From UBA7236 sp964463165 (GTDB lineage: Bacteria > Bacteroidota > Bacteroidia > Chitinophagales > BACL12), in contig CAYXBK010000020.1 of assembly GCA_964463165.1 (NCBI GenBank), positions 30,678 to 94,677 of the forward strand: a stretch of 64,000 nt of DNA, given 5' to 3'. Below are positions 17,071-25,396 of this stretch, piece after piece. The notes beneath the pieces were generated by a model. It was not told the origin of the DNA and ran no database searches. It worked only from the letters and a program-made list of their open reading frames with translations. The translations under genes were made by a program, and so were the position numbers. Position 1 is the first letter of the stretch; the number at the start of each line of letters is the position of its first letter.

Positions 17071-18047
17071 TATAAAAATTTAAACTGATGTGTAATTTCA
17101 AAATCTCGGCATTTTTCGTCAAATGCCTTTAACACTTTAAATTGAAATCCCTGCGGATGATGTTTTGATGCATCCTTTTTTGTCCGCATATTTATTTTAA
17201 ATTCCTCCGGCCGTAAATGACTGTATCTTTTCTTTAAAAAGCGGAGAGTGATCGCATAAGCAAAATCATCGAGTTTATCGCCGAATTTGCCGCTGAGTAT
17301 TTTTTCAATTCTATTTTTGAAACGCTGTTTCCCGGCTAATTCCATATGCGAATAATCAGGAACGAAATTCGGAAAATGAGAAAGCACCCAGGCATTTGCT
17401 TCGATGAACTTCTGATAATAGCGCTCACCTGTTTGATTCTTCAGTGTAATGATCTCGGTTGCGGAAAATAAATTCTGATCCGGAATTTCAAGCGCATCGC
17501 TGCTGATATAATAATTGATGCAAAAATATTTTCGGTTGTTGAGTAAAAATATTTTCTTATAAAATGTCAGCAATATTCTAGCAATCCAGATCCGTCCGGG
17601 AGAAGTGATAATGAAGAAATCGAAATCGGTGGTGTTGTCAAAATAATTTTTTGATAAAGAGCCCGAAATATTTACGGAACGCACAAAAGGAAATTTCTGG
17701 ATGAATTTTGAGCGCTTCAACGCTTTCGGCATAATCTCGGAAGCGCATTGATTTCCTTTTATTCTTCTCTGAATAAGAGAAGCATCGTTCTTCAATGAAT
17801 AAAATTCTCCAAAGCGATATATCATGAGTGATTCGGTAAGGAAATCAAGTGCACGTTCTGCCTGACTGAGATGCTGCAGGCGGACATTTGCATATTGAAT
17901 GATCTCGGCTGCCGTGAGCGGATAATTAAACAGATCGAAATAGATCAGTGCACGTAAAATTGCAGATTGCACAAGATGATCATCCGCATTCTGCACATTT
18001 TTATATCCGATATGTAAATTACGTTCCTGCAATCTGTTCAATTTCAT
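17070..18047 (-). CDS. Nucleotidyltransferase-fold protein, 325 aa
   Basis: The middle contains a minimal nucleotidyltransferase signature: Gly129-Ser130 (SGSLSKNYF) followed by Asp141 and Asp143 (TTDFDFFII), the expected GS plus DxD spacing. An N-terminal helical part (20-100) resembles a winged-helix or helical accessory region. A C-terminal part rich in Lys and Arg follows. The third acidic residue of the family is not obvious. It overlaps the upstream methyltransferase by 29 nt and the downstream radical SAM gene by 1 nt, so translation is probably coupled. It may modify a small molecule or nucleotide in the cluster's pathway. That is inference from context. Confidence 0.75.
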   Translation of the reverse strand: MKLNRLQERNLHIGYKNVQNADDHLVQSAILRALIYFDLFNYPLTAAEIIQYANVRLQHLSQAERALDFLTESLMIYRFGEFYSLKNDASLIQRRIKGNQCASEIMPKALKRSKFIQKFPFVRSVNISGSLSKNYFDNTTDFDFFIITSPGRIWIARILLTFYKKIFLLNNRKYFCINYYISSDALEIPDQNLFSATEIITLKNQTGERYYQKFIEANAWVLSHFPNFVPDYSHMELAGKQRFKNRIEKILSGKFGDKLDDFAYAITLRFLKKRYSHLRPEEFKINMRTKKDASKHHPQGFQFKVLKAFDEKCRDFEITHQFKFL

Positions 18048-18687
18048 AAATCATATTCCTTTCCCGCCAGAATTTTTTCTCAATTTTCTCTTTAAAGGTA
18101 AAATGATTGTTTTTTGCAATTTCAAAAATCCTTTCTAAGTTACAATCTTCTGACAAAACCATCAACACCTTGGTATTTTGATGGACATATTTCCCCATTT
18201 GCCTGAATAGTTTTTCAAAATATTCAAAATCGGTTCCGCAATACCAGGCCAGTTCCAATTCATTTCTTGCAGCTTTTGGATAATAAGGCGGGTTGATCGC
18301 GATCAGGTCGAAATGATTATCGGGAAGCGCATCAAATAAATCGCTGTGTATTATTTCAATTTGTACATTATTGGTTTTAAAGTTTTCACGCAAGGCTTCG
18401 ATCACCCGCATGCTGATATCGCTTGCAGTTACAATTGCACCCCTTTTGGCACAGGCAATACTGATCAATCCGCTTCCTGCACCTAATTCCAGAATCTTTT
18501 TGTTTTTTATATCCGTGTTGCGTATTGTTTCAAGCAAAAATTTTGTGCTGAAGAAAAACCGCGGATGAAATACACCGGGAGGAATATGTAACTGAATATC
18601 CTGCCATTTGTATTGCGAGCGGCGATAAATTTTTTTCGCAACGTATGGCTGATAAAAGGAAAAAATAATTTTCTTCAATAACTGCAT
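18019..18687 (-). CDS. Class I SAM-dependent methyltransferase with NPPY motif, 222 aa
   Basis: Motif I ILELGAGSGLISIA (about 65-78) and the acidic residue in TASDIS bind S-adenosylmethionine. NPPY at 132-135 is the catalytic motif of methyltransferases acting on amide or exocyclic nitrogen (HemK/PrmC- and rRNA-type). The N-terminus is basic with a short hydrophobic beginning. It sits inside the radical SAM cluster: its start is directly after the stop of the 503-aa gene (1 nt between) and its 3' end overlaps the nucleotidyltransferase-like gene. It could act on the cluster's product rather than on a release factor. The sequence does not decide this. Confidence 0.85.
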   Translation of the reverse strand: MQLLKKIIFSFYQPYVAKKIYRRSQYKWQDIQLHIPPGVFHPRFFFSTKFLLETIRNTDIKNKKILELGAGSGLISIACAKRGAIVTASDISMRVIEALRENFKTNNVQIEIIHSDLFDALPDNHFDLIAINPPYYPKAARNELELAWYCGTDFEYFEKLFRQMGKYVHQNTKVLMVLSEDCNLERIFEIAKNNHFTFKEKIEKKFWRERNMIYEIEQIAGT

Positions 18688-18688
18688 G

Positions 18689-20200
18689 TCAAAATCCTTC
18701 GGTTTCAGGTTGCCGGTAATGCAGCCAGAATTTTTGTAGCGCTTTTATTTCGTAGGGGTAATGATAGAATTTTATTTTATAACGCAAAGAAGATATTGTT
18801 TTAATTAATTTCTTCTTTAACGGAGATAATTTAATATCGCTTATTGTTGGATAATAACCATTGAGCACCGTCTCGAAATTTTTGATCTTATCGATCATAT
18901 ATGGTTTGAGCCATGGCGTCAGCGGATTTTTACGCAAATCAAAATTTTCCCATTGCGGCGATATCCAGTCTTCCAGTTTTTCCGGAAAATGAAAACCGTT
19001 ATGTTTCACCGCTTCATATAATTCTGATCCTTCCGTCGGCACAGGGCTATACACGTAAATGATAATTTCGGTATCGGGATTTATTTCTTTGATGGTGCGT
19101 ATAAAATTGATATCCTCATCAATTTGCGCATTTACTTCCGCTTCATCTGTTCCGGGAGTACCCAATACAAATGAATATTCGGGAATGATATCAAAGCGTT
19201 TCATACGTGCGGCAAATTTTTTGATCTGCTCGCCGGTTTGTGTGCCGCCTTTATCCATCATTTTCAGAATTTTATCGTTGCCGGTTTCTGCGCCGAAAAA
19301 AATCATGCGGCATCCTGCTTCACGCATTTTTGAGAGGCTTTCGTCTGTATATTTATCAATCGTATCAATTCTTCCTTCACCCCACCAGATCATATTTTCT
19401 TTTTTGATCAGATCTGAAAATTCAACAGTGCGTTTTTCAGAAACAAAGAAATTATTATCGTGAAATTCTATCGAGTCGCCACCGTAATTATTTTTTAAAA
19501 ATTTAATATCATCATAAATCAATTGTGCTGATTTTCCACGCCACCTTGCCTGATAGATCGGTACGATGCCGCAAAATGAACAGGAGAACGGGCAACCGAT
19601 ACTGCTGTGGTATGCAATTGTTTTATTTCCCAGATAGGTTTTGCCCAAATATTTCTGCAGCGGATAAAATGTATGTAATTTCTCATAGGGCAGGGGTTGC
19701 AATGCATCCTGATCATACAATTCATCTTTCTGATTTTTGACAATTCGTTCGCCGTCTTTCCATATCAGATTCGAGATCAGATCAACGGGTAAATTATTTT
19801 CAAGATGCGAGAGTAATTTTGGAAATGCCATATCTCCCGGTCCGTAGATAATATAATCCACCAGATTACTTTGCATCACCACTTTATGCTGATTGGATGC
19901 AAAATATCCGCCCCACACAATAATGGTTCCGGGAAATAATTCTTTTATTTTTTTTGTAAAAGGGATTGCCTGTTTCAATTGAGGGCCGGGCATTACCGTG
20001 CTGGCAAATACCTGATATTTTCCGGTTTGAAGACAGGCTTCAATTTTTTTCCAGGGATCGGCCTCAAGATTTCCATCCACAAAAGCATAATCATATATTC
20101 CTTCAATAGATGCGGCAACCGATAAAATAGAATTCGGGATACGTGGCTTATGATGCGCAGCACGCGGATTAAAGAATAAAATACCCGAGATCTTTTTCAC
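18689..20200 (-). CDS. B12-binding domain radical SAM protein, 503 aa
   Basis: Second B12-type radical SAM protein of the cluster. The N-terminal cobalamin-binding-like domain begins MKKISGILFFNPRAAHHKPR and includes IIVWGGYFASN and DYIIYGPGD. The cluster motif is Cys203-x3-Cys207-x2-Cys210 (IGCPFSCSFC). Typical barrel segments are GCRMIFFGAETGNDKILKMM and FVLGTPGTDEAE. A C-terminal tail of about 120 residues is basic and aromatic, unlike the other two. It is the most diverged of the three. It starts 20 nt after the glycosyltransferase stop and is followed 1 nt later by the methyltransferase. Confidence 0.9.
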   Translation of the reverse strand: MKKISGILFFNPRAAHHKPRIPNSILSVAASIEGIYDYAFVDGNLEADPWKKIEACLQTGKYQVFASTVMPGPQLKQAIPFTKKIKELFPGTIIVWGGYFASNQHKVVMQSNLVDYIIYGPGDMAFPKLLSHLENNLPVDLISNLIWKDGERIVKNQKDELYDQDALQPLPYEKLHTFYPLQKYLGKTYLGNKTIAYHSSIGCPFSCSFCGIVPIYQARWRGKSAQLIYDDIKFLKNNYGGDSIEFHDNNFFVSEKRTVEFSDLIKKENMIWWGEGRIDTIDKYTDESLSKMREAGCRMIFFGAETGNDKILKMMDKGGTQTGEQIKKFAARMKRFDIIPEYSFVLGTPGTDEAEVNAQIDEDINFIRTIKEINPDTEIIIYVYSPVPTEGSELYEAVKHNGFHFPEKLEDWISPQWENFDLRKNPLTPWLKPYMIDKIKNFETVLNGYYPTISDIKLSPLKKKLIKTISSLRYKIKFYHYPYEIKALQKFWLHYRQPETEGF

Positions 20201-20220
20201 AATGTAAAATTAATACAGAT

Positions 20221-21264
20221 TTATAACTCGTAAATTTTCAAATATTTTTCTACTGTTGTGTGGTTTGTATAGGGCTGATAACTTTCAAATGTTAGTTGTG
20301 AGGAAAGTAATTTATATAATTGGATACTCATGTCCTCGATTGAAATACATGCAGTATGTTTTTCGGTATGTTCGATTTCACCTACGTTAAAACTCAGCAC
20401 ATGCATGCCGTAGGCCAGCGCTTCATTAAATACCACACACTGGCCTTCATATTCGGATGTATGTAATAGCACTTTGCTTTTCCCCATATATTCAAATACT
20501 TTTTCATGTGGTAAATTTCCCGTGAGTGTAATATTTCCGTTCAGCGATTCATCCTGTATTTTTTCACTGACAAATTTCCACATAGGCCCTTCGCCGATCA
20601 TTACCGCATGTACTTCAGGAAAATCAGAGGTTAATGATTTGATAAGATCTACAAATAATTCGGGATGTTTGAGAGGAATAAAGGAGCCGACAAATAAAAC
20701 ATCAATTGTCCGCACAGATTGCATATAACAAGTATTTACGGGGTCAATTCCAAATTGAATGATATGGTCGGGGCGCCGGCCTGTAGTTTCGAGAAATATA
20801 TTTTCCTGGTTATGCGAAAGTGCAACGGTAATTGTTTTATCCAGATCAAGTAAAGCAAGCATTTTATTTTCCGGTTTTGCATCCTGCCCCATTATTGTTG
20901 AAATATGCGGCACATGCATTTTTCTGGAAATATAATTTCCGATAAATGCAGCGTCAGTCAACCAGAAAGAATGCAGCACACATTCGCCGCTCTTTACTAT
21001 TTTTTTTATTGCTCTGACGGCTTTTGAAAATGTAAGCAATCTGAAAATTCCTTTTCTGTTTTTTCCGTTTGCGGGAATCACATCGGCACCGTTCCATTTA
21101 TATTTTTTTTTCGAGAAGGGATACTGCAGCGCAATGATTTTTACTTTTTCAGCGCCGATGGTATGAATTAATTCGCTGATATAATCCTGCAGATAAGGCA
21201 CACTGGAAGTATCCTGTTCATTTGCTGCAAAGCCGGGTGTGATGATGATGATTGTTTTATTCAT
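20221..21264 (-). CDS. GT4-family glycosyltransferase, 347 aa
   Basis: A GT-B fold enzyme that would transfer a sugar from a nucleotide donor. The N-terminal half begins MNKTIIIITPGFAANEQ. The C-terminal donor domain carries DVLFVGSFIPLKHPELFVDL, MIGEGP and the E-x7-E signature (EYEGQCVVFNEALAYG). I place the start at the ATG at 21264, which overlaps the TGA of the 457-aa radical SAM gene as ATGA. A longer frame from 21285 would add seven residues. This coupling argues that the sugar transfer belongs to the same pathway as the radical SAM steps. The donor and acceptor are not predictable here. Confidence 0.9.
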   Translation of the reverse strand: MNKTIIIITPGFAANEQDTSSVPYLQDYISELIHTIGAEKVKIIALQYPFSKKKYKWNGADVIPANGKNRKGIFRLLTFSKAVRAIKKIVKSGECVLHSFWLTDAAFIGNYISRKMHVPHISTIMGQDAKPENKMLALLDLDKTITVALSHNQENIFLETTGRRPDHIIQFGIDPVNTCYMQSVRTIDVLFVGSFIPLKHPELFVDLIKSLTSDFPEVHAVMIGEGPMWKFVSEKIQDESLNGNITLTGNLPHEKVFEYMGKSKVLLHTSEYEGQCVVFNEALAYGMHVLSFNVGEIEHTEKHTACISIEDMSIQLYKLLSSQLTFESYQPYTNHTTVEKYLKIYEL

Positions 21265-22634
21265 GAAACTGTTCGTATCCACCACATTGCCGAGCGTGCG
21301 GCCAGTGCTTTTAATTTAAATTGAATTGCTTTTTTCTTAAAATAATTTACTTCATTCACTACATATCGAACGGCATAAGCATAATATTGTTTCGGATAGG
21401 TTCTTTTAAAATCAATTTCCCTGTCGGTTGATTCAGCCCAATCCTGATCTGTTGTAAAATCGTTTTCCACCTCAGCGTATAATTCAGTTCCTTTTATCGG
21501 ATATGCAATGGTTATTGTAAAATGATCGGGGTTGGAAGTTTTTAAATGGTGCACCGTTTCTTTTATATCTTCTTCCGTTTCTCCCGGATAGCCCAACATG
21601 ATAAATGTGCCGGCTTCAATACCAAATTGTTTTGCAAGCACGATCATTTCACGCACTTGTTGCACTTCCACCCTTCGGTCCATTAAATCAATTATTTTTT
21701 GCGATCCGCTTTCCGCACCGATCCAGACACGAAAACAACCGGTCTGCTTTAATAAGCCGATCACTTCTTCATTTAATCTGTCGGCACGGGTGATGCATTC
21801 ATAATTTATTTTTAATCCGGTACGATTTAATTCATCCGCAAATTCATGCAACCATTTATGACTCACGGTAAAAACATCATCCACAAACCAAAGTGAATCG
21901 GGTTGATAATCTTTTTGAACTGATGCGAGTTCTTCCACCACTGCTTTCGCCGACCGCCGCCTGTAACTCAAACCATACACAGCACGGCTGCACCATTTGC
22001 AGGTATAGGGGCAGCCACGCATAGTGGAAACGGAAATTGCATTTTTACCATGATGCTGTTTCCATGCATTTAAATATAAATGGAGGTCCACTTTTTTCCT
22101 GTTGGGAAACGGCAGTTCATCAATATCTTTTATTTTATTTCTTTCAGGTGTAAAAAATGCTTTCCCTTCAGAATCTTTAAAACAAATTCCGTTGACAAAA
22201 ATCAATTCATCTGTTTTATTCTCACTTAATGTTTGAATTAATTCGAGAAAACTTTCTTCACCTTCACCCAATACAAGAAAATCGGCACCATGATCTAAAA
22301 AATTTTGTGCATGGTTGCGCACTTCAGGGCCACCGAGAATGATTTTTATTTTTTCAAGAGCAGGTTCTGAACGAAGAAACCCAATAATTTTAAGCACATT
22401 CACTTTTGTCATTAAATTGACATATAAACCGATACAATCAGGTTTGCTCTCCTGCATATGCTTTTTCAATGCATCAAAAGATGAAAATGTCGTATCGAAA
22501 ACATCGTGTTCAACTGCGTGTTTTTCGAGCCAGGCCGACACATACAGCAATCCCAGCGGCACATAAGGCCGCATGATCTTTTGTTCTTTCGGATCATCTG
22601 CAATAAAATAACCGTGGCTGAGCAGAATTTTCAC
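21261..22634 (-). CDS. B12-binding domain radical SAM protein, 457 aa
   Basis: Third member of the set and a close paralogue of the 486-aa protein: DDPKEQKIMRPYVPLGLLY here matches DPKQEKRMQPYPPLGTLY there, and both go on to FDTTF/FDTVF. The radical SAM motif is Cys208-x3-Cys212-x2-Cys215 (RGCPYTCKWC). Segments IILGGPEVRN and DFLVLGEGEESF belong to the B12-type domain, and WIGAESGSQKIIDLMDRR and FIMLGYPGETEED to the barrel. It starts 22 nt after the stop of the methyltransferase at 22657. It overlaps the glycosyltransferase start by ATGA. Confidence 0.9.
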   Translation of the reverse strand: MKILLSHGYFIADDPKEQKIMRPYVPLGLLYVSAWLEKHAVEHDVFDTTFSSFDALKKHMQESKPDCIGLYVNLMTKVNVLKIIGFLRSEPALEKIKIILGGPEVRNHAQNFLDHGADFLVLGEGEESFLELIQTLSENKTDELIFVNGICFKDSEGKAFFTPERNKIKDIDELPFPNRKKVDLHLYLNAWKQHHGKNAISVSTMRGCPYTCKWCSRAVYGLSYRRRSAKAVVEELASVQKDYQPDSLWFVDDVFTVSHKWLHEFADELNRTGLKINYECITRADRLNEEVIGLLKQTGCFRVWIGAESGSQKIIDLMDRRVEVQQVREMIVLAKQFGIEAGTFIMLGYPGETEEDIKETVHHLKTSNPDHFTITIAYPIKGTELYAEVENDFTTDQDWAESTDREIDFKRTYPKQYYAYAVRYVVNEVNYFKKKAIQFKLKALAARSAMWWIRTVS

Positions 22635-22656
22635 ACGGTAAATTTAAGGAATAGGC

Positions 22657-23451
22657 TTATGCTTTATGCATTTCAATGATATAATGATCGGAAACTGCAG
22701 CAAATAATCCGATCCTTCTGAAAACCCGGTCAGCTTTAATGCATGCATGAAAGAACAATTTTCTTTTCGCGAAAAAATGTTCTAGATAGGAAGGCGGAAT
22801 AAATATACCGACTGGTTTCTTTTTATTGTATTTAAATCCTGGTGAAAAAAGAGTGGCAATTTCTGCCGGCCGGTAATACCATGTTGAAATGGTTATTTCG
22901 GTGTTCAATTTTGCCTGTACCGCTTTTTTTGAACTTCTCCGAAATGCAGATTTAAATTTTCCTTTCAGCAAAAAGTAAATTGTTTCCATCAAACAAAATC
23001 TCCCCATCACAACAAAAATCAATTTACCTTTTTCATTCAGTAATTGAGCACAGGTTGAATTTAATTTTCTTAATGCCTCCGGAGATAGACAATTCAGGCC
23101 GCCGAAATTGGAAAATATGAGATCGAATTTTTTATTTGCAAACGGGAAGGAATTATTCAGATCCCAAATAGTTGTTGCGATTTTATCGGATAAATTATTT
23201 GTTGCAATTTTCAGCGAAACAATTTGAATCATTTGAGGAGAAGCATCCGTAACCAAAACCGAATGTCCCTTTCCTGCAAGATAAATTGCATCTTCTCCCG
23301 TGCCGCAATTGATTTCTAAAATTGAAATGGGATTTGAGGTAAGATTTTGATCTAGATATTTCCAGACAATATCCCGCTGCGCTTTCCCGATCAGCGTATT
23401 TGAAAACGACTGATCATAAATATTTGCGATTACATCAAATTCCGGGGGCAT
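22657..23451 (-). CDS. Class I SAM-dependent methyltransferase, 264 aa (first gene of cluster)
   Basis: Begins MPPEFDVIANIYDQSF, typical of small-molecule methyltransferases of the UbiE/COQ5-like kind. The SAM motif is ILEINCGTGEDAIYLAG (44-60), with Asp in VTDASPQMI and the later FDLIFSNFGGLNCL. The C-terminal half is basic, with hydrophobic parts (FCLMETIYFLLKGKFKSAF) that might touch membranes or a lipid substrate. It is the first gene of the leftward seven-gene run, with 204 bp separating it from the cysS stop, where a promoter would be expected. I could not find a perfect one there. The methylated atom is unknown. Confidence 0.87.
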   Translation of the reverse strand: MPPEFDVIANIYDQSFSNTLIGKAQRDIVWKYLDQNLTSNPISILEINCGTGEDAIYLAGKGHSVLVTDASPQMIQIVSLKIATNNLSDKIATTIWDLNNSFPFANKKFDLIFSNFGGLNCLSPEALRKLNSTCAQLLNEKGKLIFVVMGRFCLMETIYFLLKGKFKSAFRRSSKKAVQAKLNTEITISTWYYRPAEIATLFSPGFKYNKKKPVGIFIPPSYLEHFFAKRKLFFHACIKADRVFRRIGLFAAVSDHYIIEMHKA

Positions 23452-23615
23452 GATTGAGTTTTAGTTTCCCACAAAGGCACAAAGGATGTTTCAAAGAATG
23501 AATTAAAAGAATTGTTTTAATACTTGTATGTTCAACCGGCATGTTTGAGTTGAGATTTAACCCAAAAAATTTTACTACAGATACACACCTGCCCGACAAA
23601 ATATCTGCATTAGCG

Positions 23616-23654
23616 ACACGAACACGTGAAAACACGAACACATGAACACGTAAA
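23616..23654. repeat. 8-bp-period array touching the cysS stop
   Basis: Units ACACGAAC, ACGTGAAA, ACACGAAC, ACATGAAC, ACGTAAA end one base before the cysS stop codon (23656-23658). The unit resembles GAACACAT stretches near 35020 and 35170. The wider gap 23452-23655 also holds CACAAAGGCACAAAGG near 23470 and no convincing gene. Confidence 0.65.
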
Positions 23655-23655
23655 A

Positions 23656-25161
23656 TCAATCAACCACCCAACTCGTCCCTTCTTTCCCGTCTTTCAATTG
23701 AATCCCCGCTTCTTTCAAACCGTCGCGGATCTTATCGGAAGTGGCGAAATCTTTTTTATTGCGGACATCTTTCCGGATATCGATAATTAAATTCATTAGT
23801 CCGTTTAATTTATCGTTGTTCGCATCGGTATTATCTTCCGTTAAACCGAAAATATCGAATATAAATGCATGGTAAGTTGATTTTACCCTTTGCAATGTGT
23901 TTTCGGCAATATTTGCTTTTCCGTTCCCGGCATGTTGCCAGGTAAATATCTGTGTGGCAATTTCATTTAATTCTGCAATTGCCTGCGGTGCATTAAAATC
24001 ATTATTCATCGCAGCATAAATGCCGACAAGAAATTTATTTGCCGTTTCTTCTGCTGAGTTATTTAATTCTCCTGAAACTGAAATTGAATTTAATGCGTGA
24101 TAAGCCTGTAAAATGCGTTTGAAATTTTTCTCTGCAGCCTTTAATCCTTCATTGCTGAAATCCAGTGTGCTTGCATAGTGTGCCTGCAGCATACTGAAAC
24201 GCACAGTCATAGGTGAATATCCCTGATCAAGCAATGGATGTTTGCCGGAAAATAATTCATACGGTAAAAATGAATTTCCCAGACTCTTGCTCATTTTTTG
24301 TCCGTTTACTGTAAGCATATTTGTATGCATCCAGTATTTAACCGGCTCCACATGATTGCATGCAATGCTTTGTGCAATTTCATTTGTATGATGTGTCGGA
24401 ATGAGATCCATACCGCCGCCGTGAATATCAAATTGTTCACCAAGATATTTCGCACTCATGGCAGAACATTCGATATGCCATCCCGGATATCCGTTTCCCC
24501 AGGGTGATGGCCATTGCATGAGATGTTCGGGTTCTGCTTTGATCCAAAGTGCAAAATCAAGCCGGCCTCTTTTTTCCGTCTGGCCGCTGAGATCACGTGT
24601 ATTATTTAACTGATCATCTAAATTTCTTCCCGATAATTTTGTGTAAGCAAAATCTTTCGCAAATTTCTCCACATCAAAATAAACCGAGCCGTTTATTTCA
24701 TACGCATAACCAGATGCAATTATTTTTTTCGTCATTTCGATCTGCTCGATAATATGCCCGGTTGCAGTGGGTTCAATGCTCGGCGGCAAACAATTAAAAA
24801 TGCGCATGATGTCGTGAAACTTGTAAGAATATTTCTGTACAATTTCCATTGGTTCAACGTGCTCCAGTTTTGCCTGTTCCGAAATCCGGTCGTTGCTCAC
24901 ACCGCTGCTCGCTTCAATATGGCCGGCATCGGTAATATTCCGCACATAGCGCACTTTATATCCCAGGTGCAGGAGATAACGGTAAATAAGATCGTAAGAA
25001 ACAAATGTGCGGCAATTGCCGAGATGTGGTTCACTGTAAACAGTGGGGCCGCAGCAATAAATGCCGACAAATGGCGGATGAAGCGGCTCAAATTTTTCTT
25101 TCTGCCGCGATAATGTATTGTAAACAAATAATTCGTTCTGGTGATAAAGCTCTGTCGACAT
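23656..25161 (-). CDS. cysS: Cysteinyl-tRNA synthetase
   Basis: Charges tRNA-Cys in the cytosol. Class I signatures are complete: GPTVYSEPHLGNCR (HIGH-like, here PHLGN) and KMSKSLGN (KMSKS). The zinc ligands are in place (Cys in IYCCGPTVY, WHIECSAMS, HGGGMDLIPTHHTNEIAQ). The anticodon-binding helical part and a C-terminal segment (RKDVRNKKDFATSDKIRDGL) follow. I start at the ATG at 25161 (MSTELYHQNELFVYNT), giving 501 aa, since the 22 residues upstream from 25227 are not family-like. Only an 8-bp repeat array and a 204-bp gap separate it from the radical SAM cluster downstream. A shared transcript is possible. Confidence 0.95.
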   Translation of the reverse strand: MSTELYHQNELFVYNTLSRQKEKFEPLHPPFVGIYCCGPTVYSEPHLGNCRTFVSYDLIYRYLLHLGYKVRYVRNITDAGHIEASSGVSNDRISEQAKLEHVEPMEIVQKYSYKFHDIMRIFNCLPPSIEPTATGHIIEQIEMTKKIIASGYAYEINGSVYFDVEKFAKDFAYTKLSGRNLDDQLNNTRDLSGQTEKRGRLDFALWIKAEPEHLMQWPSPWGNGYPGWHIECSAMSAKYLGEQFDIHGGGMDLIPTHHTNEIAQSIACNHVEPVKYWMHTNMLTVNGQKMSKSLGNSFLPYELFSGKHPLLDQGYSPMTVRFSMLQAHYASTLDFSNEGLKAAEKNFKRILQAYHALNSISVSGELNNSAEETANKFLVGIYAAMNNDFNAPQAIAELNEIATQIFTWQHAGNGKANIAENTLQRVKSTYHAFIFDIFGLTEDNTDANNDKLNGLMNLIIDIRKDVRNKKDFATSDKIRDGLKEAGIQLKDGKEGTSWVVD

Positions 25162-25396
25162 GCTGTAAAAATAAAAACAAAAATTTGGATTGGAATGCCG
25201 AATGCCTCCGCATTGTCTCCCGTTCACGTCTCGTGTAGGGGAAACTGCGGATTATTTAATTTGAATAATGAAAATTAGGTGCGAACATTAGGGTCTCGCA
25301 CTTTGTTTATTTTTGCGTTTGCGAAGACTGCTGAGGGGAATGGTATAAATAGGGGTATCAATTTTATATTGCTCAGCGCACATTGGACAATTTCTA

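Noticed and set aside
11760..23451. Small peptide as substrate of the radical SAM cluster
   Set aside because: ridA and a large adhesin gene lie between them, and the radical SAM proteins resemble small-molecule types without SPASM-like Cys-rich ends. No link is supported.
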